From: Dioscorea cayenensis subsp. rotundata
Lineage: Eukaryota; Streptophyta; Magnoliopsida; Dioscoreales; Dioscoreaceae
Reading direction: 5' to 3'
DNA length: 64,000 nucleotides
Assembly: GCF_009730915.1 (NCBI RefSeq)
Contig: NC_052474.1
Span: 4,561,501-4,625,500 of the forward strand
The translations under genes were made by a program, and so were the position numbers. Of this stretch, positions 1-10,571 are shown piece after piece (the first letter of the stretch is position 1; the number at the start of each line of letters is the position of its first letter). Under the pieces are notes generated by a model. It saw only the letters and a program-made list of their open reading frames with translations. It ran no database searches and was not told where the DNA came from.

Positions 1-59
1 TGTCTTGACGACGATCTTCCTTCGATGCGGGGGACGATGGCGACAGACATCAACTGCAG

Positions 60-1020
60 ACACATCCTTACATGGTTGTTCTTGTTGTGGGATTGTGTCC
101 GGCTCGATCTTGAGGGACGACGGCGGCGACGATCAACCGCATGACACATCCTTACATGGTTCTTGTTGTGGTGGGATTGTGTCCCCGCTTGGGTCTGCGA
201 TCTTGTCGGCCAGCGGCCACGCAGCGGATTCGACGATCTTCTCAGCCGTGGCCATGACAACAACATCATTTTGGAGACACACCCTTAACTTGTTCTTGAT
301 CTTCAGGGATTGTGTCCATCTTTGATGCCGCAATCTCGGCAGCCGGTTCCAGCGGGTCGACGATTTCATCGAGAAGAGAGTCGACGACCTTCTCAGCAGT
401 GCAGCGGCCACATCATCTCGATGTCCTTCTCAACAACGACGATCAGCCGCCGATGGTGTTGCTATTGTTTCATCGTCGACCCGGCGGTGGAGACGAGGCA
501 GTATTGTTCTCCTCTTTTTCGCAAGTCTCTTCGAATGTGGCCGCCTTGGAATGACCTTCCCGATGATGTCGTCGTCGTCAAATTTCGACGCCTCGTTCGT
601 CCCGGGTGCTTCGAGTTCTTTCGAGGATGGCGCGGCCGGTTGTGAACGTCCCTTCCGGCGTCTCAACACGAGCGACAAGCCGAGGAAACTCGGTCATCAA
701 TATCTGGCATACCTGCATAAGAGTTGCGGTGACATCTTCGCCTAATGTCACCGGTGGAAACTGCCACGGTCGGAGGGGCGCCATGGTCGGGGTACGCCAC
801 AATCGGGGGGACTGTCGTTGTCGTGGAAGGGGAGGTTGTTGCAATCTGCCGGGGTAGGGGAGGGCTTCTTAGGCGTCGAGGAATACGTGCGCGTGGTGGG
901 CTGGAAGTAGGAGAGCGGCGTCCGGTAGCGCACGATGAGGTCGCCCTCTCATCCCGCCTTGACCAAGTGGTTCCGGAGCGATGGCATCCATCCGTCGGTT
1001 GGCCCCAACAAATATTTCTT
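60..1020 (-). pseudogene. Broken coding-like DNA inside Mutator-like copy 1
   Basis: Read on the minus strand, this GC-rich stretch yields short open segments in shifting frames and no intact gene. Three related peptide segments recur near 90-130, 172-255 and 306-410. Each has the pattern DTIP followed by glutamine and glutamate, then K and VS; the two upstream ones are preceded by an AEKIVES or AEKVVDSLLDEI-like stretch. Another segment (about 580-690) reads RLVARVETPEGTFTTGRAI. I do not recognise the parent protein. The simplest reading is host gene sequence captured by the element and then duplicated and frame-shifted. Confidence 0.3.
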
Positions 1021-2149
1021 CTTCGACGATTCACCGGAACCAGTCTCAGGAAACTAACATATGTAAAACCAAACAATTTCAGTGAAATCATTCATTTTTA
1101 AACTATAAAAAAACTATATTTAAAGCAGAGTGTTTATATATTTAAACGTTATAGAATATAATTAAAGCGGAGAACAAAAATATTTAAACAAGTATGAATA
1201 AGTTTTTAAGCGGTAAATACTAAAGTTAAGCGCTAAATAAAATGTTTAAACATTAAAGACTTATGTTAAACATTGTCCATGATTTATTACCTCTTTTCCA
1301 TCGAGCGATGACAAGCTCGTTTCTACCGTCGCTTGCTTCGGTAAGTACTTTCACCTGTAGCAGACATCCTTGGGATCTTGCAGAAACGGACTTTCTTCCC
1401 CGTTCGGTCATTTCGTAAAAACCAGGGACGTTAAGCGCGACCGAAAGCAACCCTTAATGTACCACTGTGTTGGTCTTCTTCCCGGCGTATCTATCTTGCG
1501 ACTCGAGGCGGTCGCTGTGGAATATCCTCTATAAGCCACTGCGTCGCTCGCGCCTACTGCGTGATCGCCCCCATGGGTCGGTAGATCATCGGCGTAATCA
1601 ACGATCCGATTCGGAACCGAGCATGATGTATTTGGGAAGAGGGATCGTCCCCGTGAGTACACCATCGGGAGTTTGACAAAATTATCTTCTTCTCCCTCTC
1701 GACGAACAAGTTGCACCGAGTGCTCTTGATGGAGTCTCCGTGTCTCGTAGGGTCTTTGATAGATACCGCCCTTCGACGCCGACCGGTTTTTCTTCTTCCG
1801 AAAGACCACTGCGTCGCCATCGCAGACGAGACCAAGAACGAGGGCCGCATCTTGAGGTCCGAAACTCAGCGAGGCTTTTCCCCGATCCCGAATTTATTGG
1901 TGCGACCATCGTACCTTTTGCAAAAGAGAATCAAGAAGGGCCCTCTTTTTGGTATATAGCTTCCATCTCGATGAGCAGCGCAAACGGTGTCCTTCGAATA
2001 ATCTCCCGAGTGTCGAGGGGTCATGTTATCTTTCAATTCGACTAAGGTCTCCACAACCGGGTGTCAAATAGCATCGCCCATTAACTAGGGTTGACCGCCA
2101 TAATCACAAGCCCTGCTGACAATAACAACACATTCGACATGCGGTATTG

Positions 2150-2335
2150 ACAAAAGTTTAAGCGGAAATATAAGGTTTTTAAGCGGTAAACTCTCGGTTA
2201 TTAAGCAGAGATATAACATGTTAAAGCAGAGACCCATTTTTTTAAAGCAGAGACTAGAATACTTAAAGCAGAGACAACAAATTTTTAAAGCAGTAACATC
2301 TCATTACTTAAAGCGTCAACCTCCTTTGTAAAAGC
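2150..2335 (-). repeat. Subterminal short-repeat array of Mutator-like copy 1
   Basis: At least six degenerate copies of TTTAAAGCAGAGAC or AAGCGG variants recur every 20-30 bp. A related block lies at about 1090-1260 (AAAGCAGAG, AAAGCGGAG, AAGCGG, AAGCGC). In reverse complement they match the array unit of the element at 44758-47217. Confidence 0.6.
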
Positions 2336-3072
2336 GCAGACCATATCAAACGAAAAGGGGAAATGTACATTATAAATATTACACAAATCATAACAATCGA
2401 AAAAAAACTATTTCGATAGTGTATACATACTGAAAATGCAAAAACAAAAACAAAACCCCAGCTGAGAAATCTCCTGCAGACTAACAAAACCCCAGTAGAA
2501 ATCCCCCTACGGACTTCGATATCTTCCAACAAAAAGCAGGAGCACAAAAACAAAAACCGAAAAAAATCTTTCTTTATAGTAGAGCAGTTAACATAAAACC
2601 ATACTCAATACCTTAGATTGCAAAGTCGATGAAATGCCAACTAGTTGCTGCGGGGACTTCTCCTTCGAGATCTGGGTGGAAAGGGAAAAGGCGATGAAAT
2701 GCCAATTACGGAGGCTTGGCACGTAGAGACAACTTCGGAGGCGACTCGAAATGGAAAAAGGCGAAGGCGTGAGTTGAGAAAAAAAGCAAGTAAAGCGGCT
2801 CCAATAAATTAGTCTCTCGGGATTACCCTCACGGAAAACCGCCCACTTCCTCTCAAATCGCCGAGATGGGTCTGCAGCCCACGACTCCCCATGCAAGGGC
2901 ATTTTTCAGTCCAAAAAAATTTAAAAACTCACTCCGTTCACATCCGTTACTGAGGGGTTTGGGGGTTTGAAAAACATAGAGTTTAAAAGGAGGGGGATTT
3001 TGGGGATTGCAAAACTAACGGGGTGTTTTTGGCAATTTTACAAACTTAAAGGGTTTTTTTGGCAATTTCCAC

Positions 3073-3489
3073 TAAAAAAAATTGTACATTATTTAAATTA
3101 AAATGAAAACATAAATAGCAGTAGAAAAACTACAAAAGCATGATTGTAATTTTTATTCTTTATGAACAAGAGAAATTGTGTTGTGTTGTATCTCAGAATT
3201 TTGCTTATCAAACGGACCCTAAGTCAATAAACCGGTACAAACATTTCTATATTTCTCACAAGTTATTTTAAAAAAAAAGCAAAACCTTAAATAAAATAAT
3301 TTAAATAAAAAAAAAGTTGGATGCTAGCATTGTGAAGTTGGACATTTTTCCACTTGTGGTGTAGCCATGTGTATTAGAGAAAGAGATTTACACCCAAGTC
3401 TCGCTTGCCTCGGGTGGGTCGTTTGTCTTGGAGCCCAATATTAAGTTAGCTTGTTTAAATCCATCAATTATTTAGATTGGGTTAGACTT
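3073..3489. other. Intergenic, no gene seen
   Basis: AT-rich spacer between the Mutator-like terminus and a LINE-like fragment. Only homopolymer tracts are visible. Confidence 0.6.
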
Positions 3490-3785
3490 ATCTGCTGCAG
3501 AACACCTACGATCTTCTAAGAAGAAACAAGAGCAGTCAGTAGCGTTCGGCGCAGTCTGGTGTTGATGGAGCTATGTGATGACGTTAACATTGGGAGTACA
3601 ACAAGTAGGACGAACTCTGATTTGTTAAGAGACTAGCTCACCTACTTGTCACTCCAGACGGTGGGAGTTTTATGTGATGACCGTTATCTTTTATATTTAT
3701 GTTTTTTTTTCTTGTGTTGTTTTTTTTTCCACGGATATTTGTTTGGATGAATATAGTTTATCCACAATATCAAAAAAAAAAAATT
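3490..3785 (+). mobile_element. 5'-truncated LINE-like 3' end
   Basis: About 290 bp of moderately GC non-coding DNA runs into a T-rich stretch, then the motif GTTTATCCAC, then a run of about 12 A at 3774-3785. The GTTTATCCAC motif next to an A tail also marks the 3' ends of the full-length LINE (10350) and the fragments at 19100, 25800 and 63870. No clear target duplication was found, so the left boundary is approximate. Confidence 0.5.
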
Positions 3786-4138
3786 AAATTTTTTTGAAAT
3801 AATAAAAAAAATTCACAACAAGATAAGAATATTTTTTTTTAACTGTTCAAATACTAACATCTAAATTCTAAAGCTAAGATCAAAGAAGAGCAGAAATTTC
3901 CCGTTAAAAAAAAAACAAAAACAAAATAAAAAATAAAAAATAAAAATAAAATAAAAATTTATGGTACGGTAGTTGGAATGGATTCGTTCTCTCTCTTCCC
4001 ACTTGCTATTTAATATTTATTCATTCTTTCCTTTTTGTCGACGGCTTCGTCTGCTTCTCCCACCCTTTCCCTCCTCCTTGTTCACTCAGTCTCTTCGCCT
4101 CCGATCCCGGATTCCCGATCCGCCACCTCCACCCAACA
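3786..4138 (+). promoter_or_regulatory. Probable promoter and leader of the dehydrogenase gene
   Basis: An A/T-rich stretch leads to a TATA-like CTATTTAATATTTAT at about 4006-4020, followed by a C/T-rich leader typical of plant 5' UTRs up to the start codon at 4139. The LINE-like fragment ends less than 250 bp upstream of the TATA-like motif, so the promoter proximal region is short or partly made of transposon DNA. Confidence 0.4.
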
Positions 4139-6232
4139 ATGCCGGCATTCTCAGCCTTCAGGCTTCTCCCGCCTCATTCCATCCTCCTCCAATCCACCTT
4201 GTTCAAGCCCTCCATTCCCTTCCTTTCTTACTCCTCCCACCATCTCTCCTTCTCTTCCTCCAAGCCCTCCATCTCATCCTCCACCTTCTCCTCTCGTTTC
4301 CACCCAATCCAAGTTGCCCCCTCTGATCTTCTCGCCGATAAGAACGATCTCGGCCCCGTTCCGGTATGCATCTCCACTCCATTCTCTGATTCTTCTCTTT
4401 TATATTCATAATTCGAGATCTAATTCATTCGCAGGAGATATCCCGCGAAGTGGCCCTAGAGCTCTATGAGGACATGGTTCTGGGCCGCTCCTTTGAGGAT
4501 ATGTGCGCGCAGATGTACTATAGAGGTAAGATGTCCGGCTTCGTCCACCTCTACAGTGGCCAAGAAGCCGTCTCCACTGGTTTCATCAAGCTCCTTAAAA
4601 AGGCTGACACCGTTGTCAGCACGTACCGCGACCATGTCCACGCCCTTAGTAAGGGCGTCAGCGCTCGTGCTGTCATGGCTGAGCTTTTCGGCAAGGCCAC
4701 TGGTTGCTGCCGCGGCCAGGGTGGCACTATGCATATGTTGTCGGCCGAGCATGGGCTTCTTGGAGGTTTTGCTTTCATTGGAGAAGGTATTCCTGTCGCT
4801 ACTGGCGCTGCTTTTACCGCTAAGTATCGCCGTGAGGTACTTAAGGAATCGGACTGTGACCTTGTCACCGTGGCATTCTTTGGTGACGGGGCCTGTAACA
4901 ATGGGCAGTTCTTTGAGTGCTTGAACATGGCGGCGCTGTGGAAGCTGCCGATTGTGTTTGTGGTGGAGAACAATTTGTGGGCGATTGGGATGTCGCACTT
5001 GAGGGCGGCGTCGGACCCAGAGATCTGGAAGAAGGGGCCACCGTTTGGGATGCCTGGGGTACATGTTGATGGGATGGATGTGCTCAAGGTTAGGGAGGTG
5101 GCCAAGGAGGCAATTGAGAGAGCGAGAAGAGGTGAGGGGCCTTCACTGGTGGAGTGTGAGACTTACAGGTTCAGAGGCCACTCACTTGCTTATCATGTTG
5201 AGCTTCACAGACCAGGTGAGAGGTTTTCATTGCTACTGAACTTCTTTTTGTTTAATTTCTTTTGACCATTAGATTGTTAGATTTTTTCCTGTTCTTTTGT
5301 ATTGATTGAAATGTGAATGCTTTAGCTTTGGTACAGTTATATTCAATTTAGTGTACATTTGGATCTTGGATTGGATCCTTGAGGGTGTGGGGGAATCACA
5401 AACACCCATGCATTTCCCATGTAATGGGAGTCCAATTAGATCATCCTATCAAAAAGATTCCCATCACTCCCAAATTCAGGGGTAATAGGATTCATGAGAG
5501 GGTAATATGGTGTAATATCGATATTACACATTTCTTTACATTTAATTATTATTTAAAATTAATATAATTAATTAATAAATTTTATTTTATTAATTTCAAA
5601 TAAATAATATTGTAATTAATTTTTTATTTTTGTTAATTAATTATATGTTAATAAAAAATTATTACTTTAAATAATTAGTTATAATAATTTAAATTATAAT
5701 AACATATTTACATATTGATTAACATAATAGAATAATTTAGCATCATTATTTTTTAAACTATTATTATTTTAATTATTATAATTAAAATAATTAAGTAAAT
5801 ATGTGAATTAATTATATTAAGGTTAAATATTTAATTATAATAAATTAAAGTAAATAATTATATTTTAAATATTTATTATTAAACAGAATTCATTATTTTA
5901 TACAAATAATTTTATTTACATAAAAGGGTATAAATGTAATTTTCATCATATTTCTTTCTTACTTTTTCCTATTCCTAACTCTCATTCTCTCCAACCAAAC
6001 ACCTTTTTTATTATCCTCCTCTTTCCTCCTATTCTTATTCCCATTCCTAGGGATGAGCAAAAAAATCCGGATCCATCCGATATCCCGTTTTTTTACACGA
6101 ATTTTTTGGGTGCCCGATCCGAAAAAGATGGTCGGTATCCGTCCAAATTTTTAAGGTGAAAACCGGATTGGATATGGATCGGGAGAAATTATAAACCGGG
6201 TATCCGAATCCGATCCGGTTTTTAATATATTC

Positions 6233-6275
<43 letters not shown>

Positions 6276-9200
6276 GATATAGATATATAATTAGATATAA
6301 TAAATTTAAATTTTTATATGGTTTTAAAAAAAGTAAAAAAGAAAAAAAAAATCCAAATCCCTCATTTAAACCCCTTTTTGTTTTAAATTTTTCCAAATCC
6401 CTCATTTAAACCCTCTAAGATCTTTTTTTACCTTTTTAGACTCATATAAAAATTTAAATTTATTATATATATATATTAATCAATTTAAAATTTTACAAGG
6501 ACGTAAGTAGAAAAAAAAAATTAAAATCCCATGTTTAAATACTTAAAGAGTTACTTATATAGTTACATTATTATATATATATATACATATTAATAAATTT
6601 AAACTCTTATAGGGTTAAAAAGTAAAAAGGAAAAAAATTTCAAATCTTTATGTCTAAGATCGGTGAAACTCTTTTATTATTTTTTTGAATTTTTTTGTGG
6701 GGAGAATAATGTAAGGTTTTAATCCTCTTTTATAAAGTTACTAAAGTTTCTCATATTTGTTTTTTTATGAATGTTGATGTTGTTATATATAAAAATCCAT
6801 GGAGTAGATGAAACTTAATTTGGATCCGGATATCCGATATCCGATCCGATTTAAACCGGGTACCCGATTTTACCCGGTTTAAACCGGGTCGGATACGGGT
6901 CAAGCTTTTGCCGATCCGAAAAACCGGGTACCCGATCCGGTTTTAAAAACCGGGTAGGGTACCCGGTTTTGCTCACCCCTACCCATTCCTCCCTTCTTTT
7001 CATTCCCCCTCTTCTCATTCATTCCTATTCCTCGATCCAAATGACCCCACAATGGAATTGTTTGTAGTCCAAGAATGCTTCAGTTTATGTTCCTACCTGT
7101 TATTTAGATTTACCAAGGGAGATATACAGTCTGATATTCATACCATAACATGTGAACAGTAAGATATAGGATCCCTATTGATATTAGAACTCATAGGGAA
7201 ACTGTTAACTCTCTTTCAGGAGCGTTTGGTGTTTTACCATGGAAATGTTGTAATGGAATTGAATTGATGGGAAAGTGATTGCTTAGAAAGTAACATTCTT
7301 TTGTTTGGTATGTATATATTGGAAAATTTGATTAAATTGATAGGAAAGTAATATTTTTGTGTTTTGTACGCAAACACATTCCTGGGAACTTTTTGGTATA
7401 ATAACATAAATGCCCTTATGTTACTTTACTCATAAACAACCTATCATTGTTTTTAATAGTAAAACAAAAACAACATATTATGCTCGATTCAAGCCACACA
7501 TTAGTATATAATACTAAAATACACCATATATAATACAAAAATATATAATATATAATATACCAAAATACACAGTATTTGGCTCGGCTCGAATACGCACTGT
7601 TACATACATAATAATATATAATACCCAAATTACACAGTATATGATACCCAAAATATATAGTATATAATACCAAAATTTATATTATACAATATACAAAAAT
7701 ACATAGTATTTGTTTCGGCTCGAGTACACCCTTGTTACTTACACATTAGTATATAATACCAAAACTTAATGGCAAATAGATGTAATTTTGAAAAAAATGT
7801 GAGGGTAGTTTGGTCAAAAGTCAAGAGTGCACTTTCCATTCCCTGAGAACCCGCATTCCAACAATGTAGAGAGGGAATCACTTTTCCTGATGGAATTACT
7901 CTCCCATGGCACTCTTACTTTCCAGGAAAAATCCTCTACCAAGCATGGCAAAGTTATTCTAAGGAGTTACTTTCTAGGGAAAGTAAGCACATTCCCATCT
8001 ACCAAACGCCCCTTTCAAGTTTCATCCATATGGAATCAATTGAACATAAGAAGATCTCCCTCCAAACCATAAATATGACTTTCATCAAGTACAACTTTCC
8101 ATATTAAAAGCAAGAAAGCGCTCGCCTAGGCGCTCAAGCGAGGCGAGACGAGGCCCTAGCGCCTCAACATCCTCTTGGCGAAGCGCCTTCAATGAGGCGA
8201 ACATATGAAGATCTCCCTCCAAACCATAAATATGACTTTCATCAAGTACAACTTTCCATATTAAAAGCGAGAAAGGCGCTCGCCTAGGCGTTCAAGCGAA
8301 GCGAGGCGAGACGAGGCCATAGCGCCTCAACATCCTCTTGGCGAAGCGCCTTCAATGAGGCGAGCCTAGGTGAGCGCTTTTTGCCGGCGCTAGGCATTAA
8401 AAAGGCGCATCTGTCTCATTTTTCTTGGTATAGGCCTTTTATTTAATGCTTTCAATTAGTGTTTATTGGAATTTTAAAAAAGACACGTTTACTAATAAGG
8501 TATGAAATAAATTTAGGGGAGCAACAACACACTTATTAATAAGTAAGGAAATAAATTTAGAGGAGAGAAATTAGGAGATATAAATGCATAGTTGCTATTT
8601 TTTTAAACTTAATGATTAAATTAAAAAATTAACAAATCAAGTAGAGATAGTTGAAGAGATGGCAAAATTAGCACTTGCCATAAAAGTCTAAAAAAAGGCC
8701 AATGTGTTCATAACATGCTAGGGAGGAATTAGTGGATGATCAATGGATTTTTTATTTCAATCATCTAAGTTTAGTGAAGCGCTTGAAAATTCAATTGGTG
8801 CTGTGTTGCTAACATGTTCTGATATGGTCTATCATTATCATATTTGTGAACATGCGTTGGAAGTACTTCTATGTGTGTGAGTTCTCTTGGGCTATAGTTT
8901 TTATAGACTATGGGCAAATAGCCATAAAGTTATCCCCACAAACACGCTATATATGACCTTGCCATTGTCTTGTTTTCCCAATCACTATACCTTAATTGGA
9001 GGAGAGTGGATGGGAATAGCTCTTTTAATGTCCACAACTTGGTCTCTATAATAGGTTTGCATTGCTTTGTCTCTGCCATATTTGCTGCATGCAGACAAAC
9101 CTACAAATTTGCCGATTAAGAGTTTGATGCTTCAACCGTTTAAAACGTATGAAAACCAACTTCGGGATACCCAACTAATCGTTTCTCGTTTAGACTAATT

Positions 9201-9815
9201 GTTTTATTGGCACATTCTAGAGTGATTTGCATTGCTATATGCCAAAAAGTTGAAATACGCCTATGCAAATCCGTGTATTGGTTTATGTCATCCACCATAA
9301 TCATTTCATTTCGAAGACGACAAGGACATATAGAGTGTGAAATTTTCTTCTGTGGTTGTCTTATTTAAATGAAAGATTTTTCTTTATTTTCATCATTATG
9401 CAGTTATATTGAGAGTGTCCAAATTTTCTTTAAAACCATTATTGATGCACCAAAATTAGCCATGTTACAAAGCAACCCACTGTTAGTTTCATTCAAGAAT
9501 TTATAAAATATTCTGTGCTTATATTCTGTTTCCACAGATGAGAAAGCTCACTATGTTGCTAGAGATCCCATTCTAGGTTTGAAGAAATACAATCTCGAAC
9601 ACAATCTGGCCACTGAGTCTGAGCTTAAAACAATTGAATCGAAAATTGATGATGTGATTGAAGATGCTGTGGAATTTGCGGATGCCAGTCCAGTTCCTCC
9701 TCGAAGCCAGTTGCTGGAGAATGTTTTTGCTGATCCAAAAGGTTTTGGTATTGGCCCAGATGAGAAGTACAGGTGCGAGGATCCTGGATTTACACAAGGC
9801 ACAGCTCAGGTCTGA
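4139..9815 (+). CDS. Pyruvate dehydrogenase E1 component subunit alpha, plastid
   Basis: Thiamine-diphosphate-dependent E1-alpha of the plastid pyruvate dehydrogenase complex, which decarboxylates pyruvate and feeds acetyl-CoA to fatty acid synthesis. Exons are 4139-4363, 4435-5215 and 9538-9815, with GT-AG junctions in phases 0 and 1, giving 427 aa, close to the Arabidopsis plastid enzyme (about 428). Residues 1-60 are Ser/Pro-rich as in a transit peptide. The body carries [17 protein letters not shown], the [11 protein letters not shown] block, the ThDP-binding [12 protein letters not shown] followed by [11 protein letters not shown], and a C-terminus [20 protein letters not shown]. Plastid-type sequence distinguishes it from the mitochondrial paralogue. 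Odd points: exon 2 ends [13 protein letters not shown] where the family normally reads GHSLADPDELRDP, and intron 2 is 4.3 kb because of transposons. The start is the first ATG after a C/T-rich leader and gives a plausible transit peptide. Confidence 0.93.
5355..7045. mobile_element. Outer TIR element in intron 2, interrupted by a hAT element
   Basis: The block is bounded by CATTTGGATC at about 5356 and its inverse GATCCAAATG at about 7035, with further inverted similarity inside (ATTCCTATTCC and GGGAATCACA-type stretches). The core is very AT-rich with many TAATTA motifs. A complete hAT element at 6048-6981 interrupts its right half. Target duplication is not clear and the superfamily is unassigned. 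Confidence 0.4.
6040..6989. mobile_element. Non-autonomous hAT element with 8-bp target duplication
   Basis: The element spans 6048-6981 (934 bp). It begins TAGGGATGAGCAAAA and ends TTTTGCTCACCCCTA, an almost perfect terminal inverted repeat of the plant hAT type. The flanks carry an exact 8-bp duplication CCCATTCC (6040-6047 and 6982-6989). Both subterminal regions are dense in GGATCC, GATATCCGATCC and CCGGGTACCCG motifs. The interior has an AT microsatellite and a repeated CCAAATCCCTCATTTAAACC stretch and no coding capacity, so it must be mobilised in trans. Confidence 0.85.
7214..8017. mobile_element. TIR element in intron 2 (GGAGCGTTTGGT type)
   Basis: A 794-bp segment (7219-8012) starts GGAGCGTTTGGTG and ends CTACCAAACGCCCC, forming inverted termini. 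The flanks share TTTCA (7214-7218 and 8013-8017). Subterminal GGGAAAGTGATT and AATCACTTTTCC stretches extend the inverted symmetry. The middle is AT-rich with ATAATACCAAAATA repeats. The CGTTTGGT terminus is common among plant Harbinger-like and hAT-like miniature elements; the TSD length does not settle which. Confidence 0.55.
8041..8400. repeat. Tandem duplication of a palindrome-rich GCGCTCGCC module
   Basis: A unit starting AAGATCTCCCTCCAAACC occurs at 8051 and again at 8208, a period of 157 bp. Each unit ends in a GC-rich stretch with GCGCTCGCCTAGGCG, CAAGCGAGGCGAGACGAGG and GCGAAGCGCCTTCAATGAGG. The final part (about 8360-8400) reads GAGCCTAGGTGAGCGC, the inverse of GCGCTCGCCTAGGC, so the block can fold on itself and resembles the ends of a miniature inverted-repeat element. 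Confidence 0.7.
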
Positions 9816-10334
9816 AAGACTGGACATCTCTTGTTCCATGCAAACGGCAGCTTGTATTAGAGTTGATCTCATCTGTGAAAGGCTGGATTGCCGAATTCTT
9901 GGTGCATCAACAAATTTTTGGTGCATCGTTCTTGTATTATCCTCATTTCCCTTTACCTCTGTTTTATATATATATATATATATAATTAGTATTATTGTGT
10001 CTGTGTGTGTGTTTGTGAACCTGTCTTCTGTTCTGCATCAGTGTATTAGCAGGCTATTGTGGGTCTAATGTTAATATTATAAGGATAACGACCTTTCCAT
10101 GTCATCTGTAATAGATGCCTCAGGATTTCCCATTTTTATTCGGTTAGCTTCATTAAATTTTCTTATGTGCGTGCTATTTATGCAACAATATTGTTATTAT
10201 ACACCCGCAAAATAAATAAATAAACATTAGTGTTATTATGGATTGAAAAGTATCACTCTCTTCATTGAATTGAGTGTCTGAATAATTCCTAGCTTTTAAT
10301 TTTCTCTGAACATTCGAAACAACAACATCCCAAG
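9816..10334 (+). other. 3' UTR and downstream spacer of the dehydrogenase gene
   Basis: No coding capacity. It holds T-rich stretches, a short TA microsatellite at about 9966-9984 and AATAAATAAATAAA near 10211, a candidate polyadenylation region. The left target duplication of the LINE follows at 10335-10349. Confidence 0.5.
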
Positions 10335-10571
10335 GCAATTTGACAAGTTTTGAAAAAGTGGATAAACCACGTTAATTAAAAAGAGAGGAGCAAAGTACAA
10401 CAGACTCCCACAACACAGTTGAGGAAAAGCAAAAAAAAACACAAAACACAAACAACAACAACTAACCACAAGAAGTGGTAGTCTAGGGGACACAAACAAA
10501 ACAAAGCAACAACAACAAACAACAAAGAGAAACGGCACACATCAGCCGCCAACACACTCAGAACCGCCCAG

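Larger units (their letters stand above)
1..3072 (-). mobile_element. Mutator-like element, copy 1 (cut by window edge)
   Basis: The right terminus at 3072, read on the minus strand, starts GTGGAAATTGCCAAAAAAAC. It aligns over about 80 bp with the left terminus of the element at 44758. Inside are GC-rich coding-like DNA (1-1020 and 1300-2080) and AT-rich blocks of short repeats built on TTTAAAGCAGAGAC (about 1090-1260 and 2150-2335). On the minus strand these read TCTCTGCTTTAA, matching the TCTGTTTAAGAAATGAG arrays of the 44758 copy. Ends of the type GGAAATTGCCAAAAA are familiar from plant Mutator-like elements. The other end lies before base 1, so length and target duplication cannot be seen. 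No transposase was recognised, so it looks non-autonomous. Confidence 0.65.

Noticed and set aside
1408..1809. 133-codon minus-strand ORF containing VDYADDLP, like a reverse transcriptase YADD box
   Set aside because: No flanking reverse transcriptase motifs; judged a chance match inside transposon debris.
4456..5105. Minus-strand ORFs of 184-202 codons
   Set aside because: Shadows of exon 2 of the dehydrogenase gene, which has clear family similarity on the plus strand.
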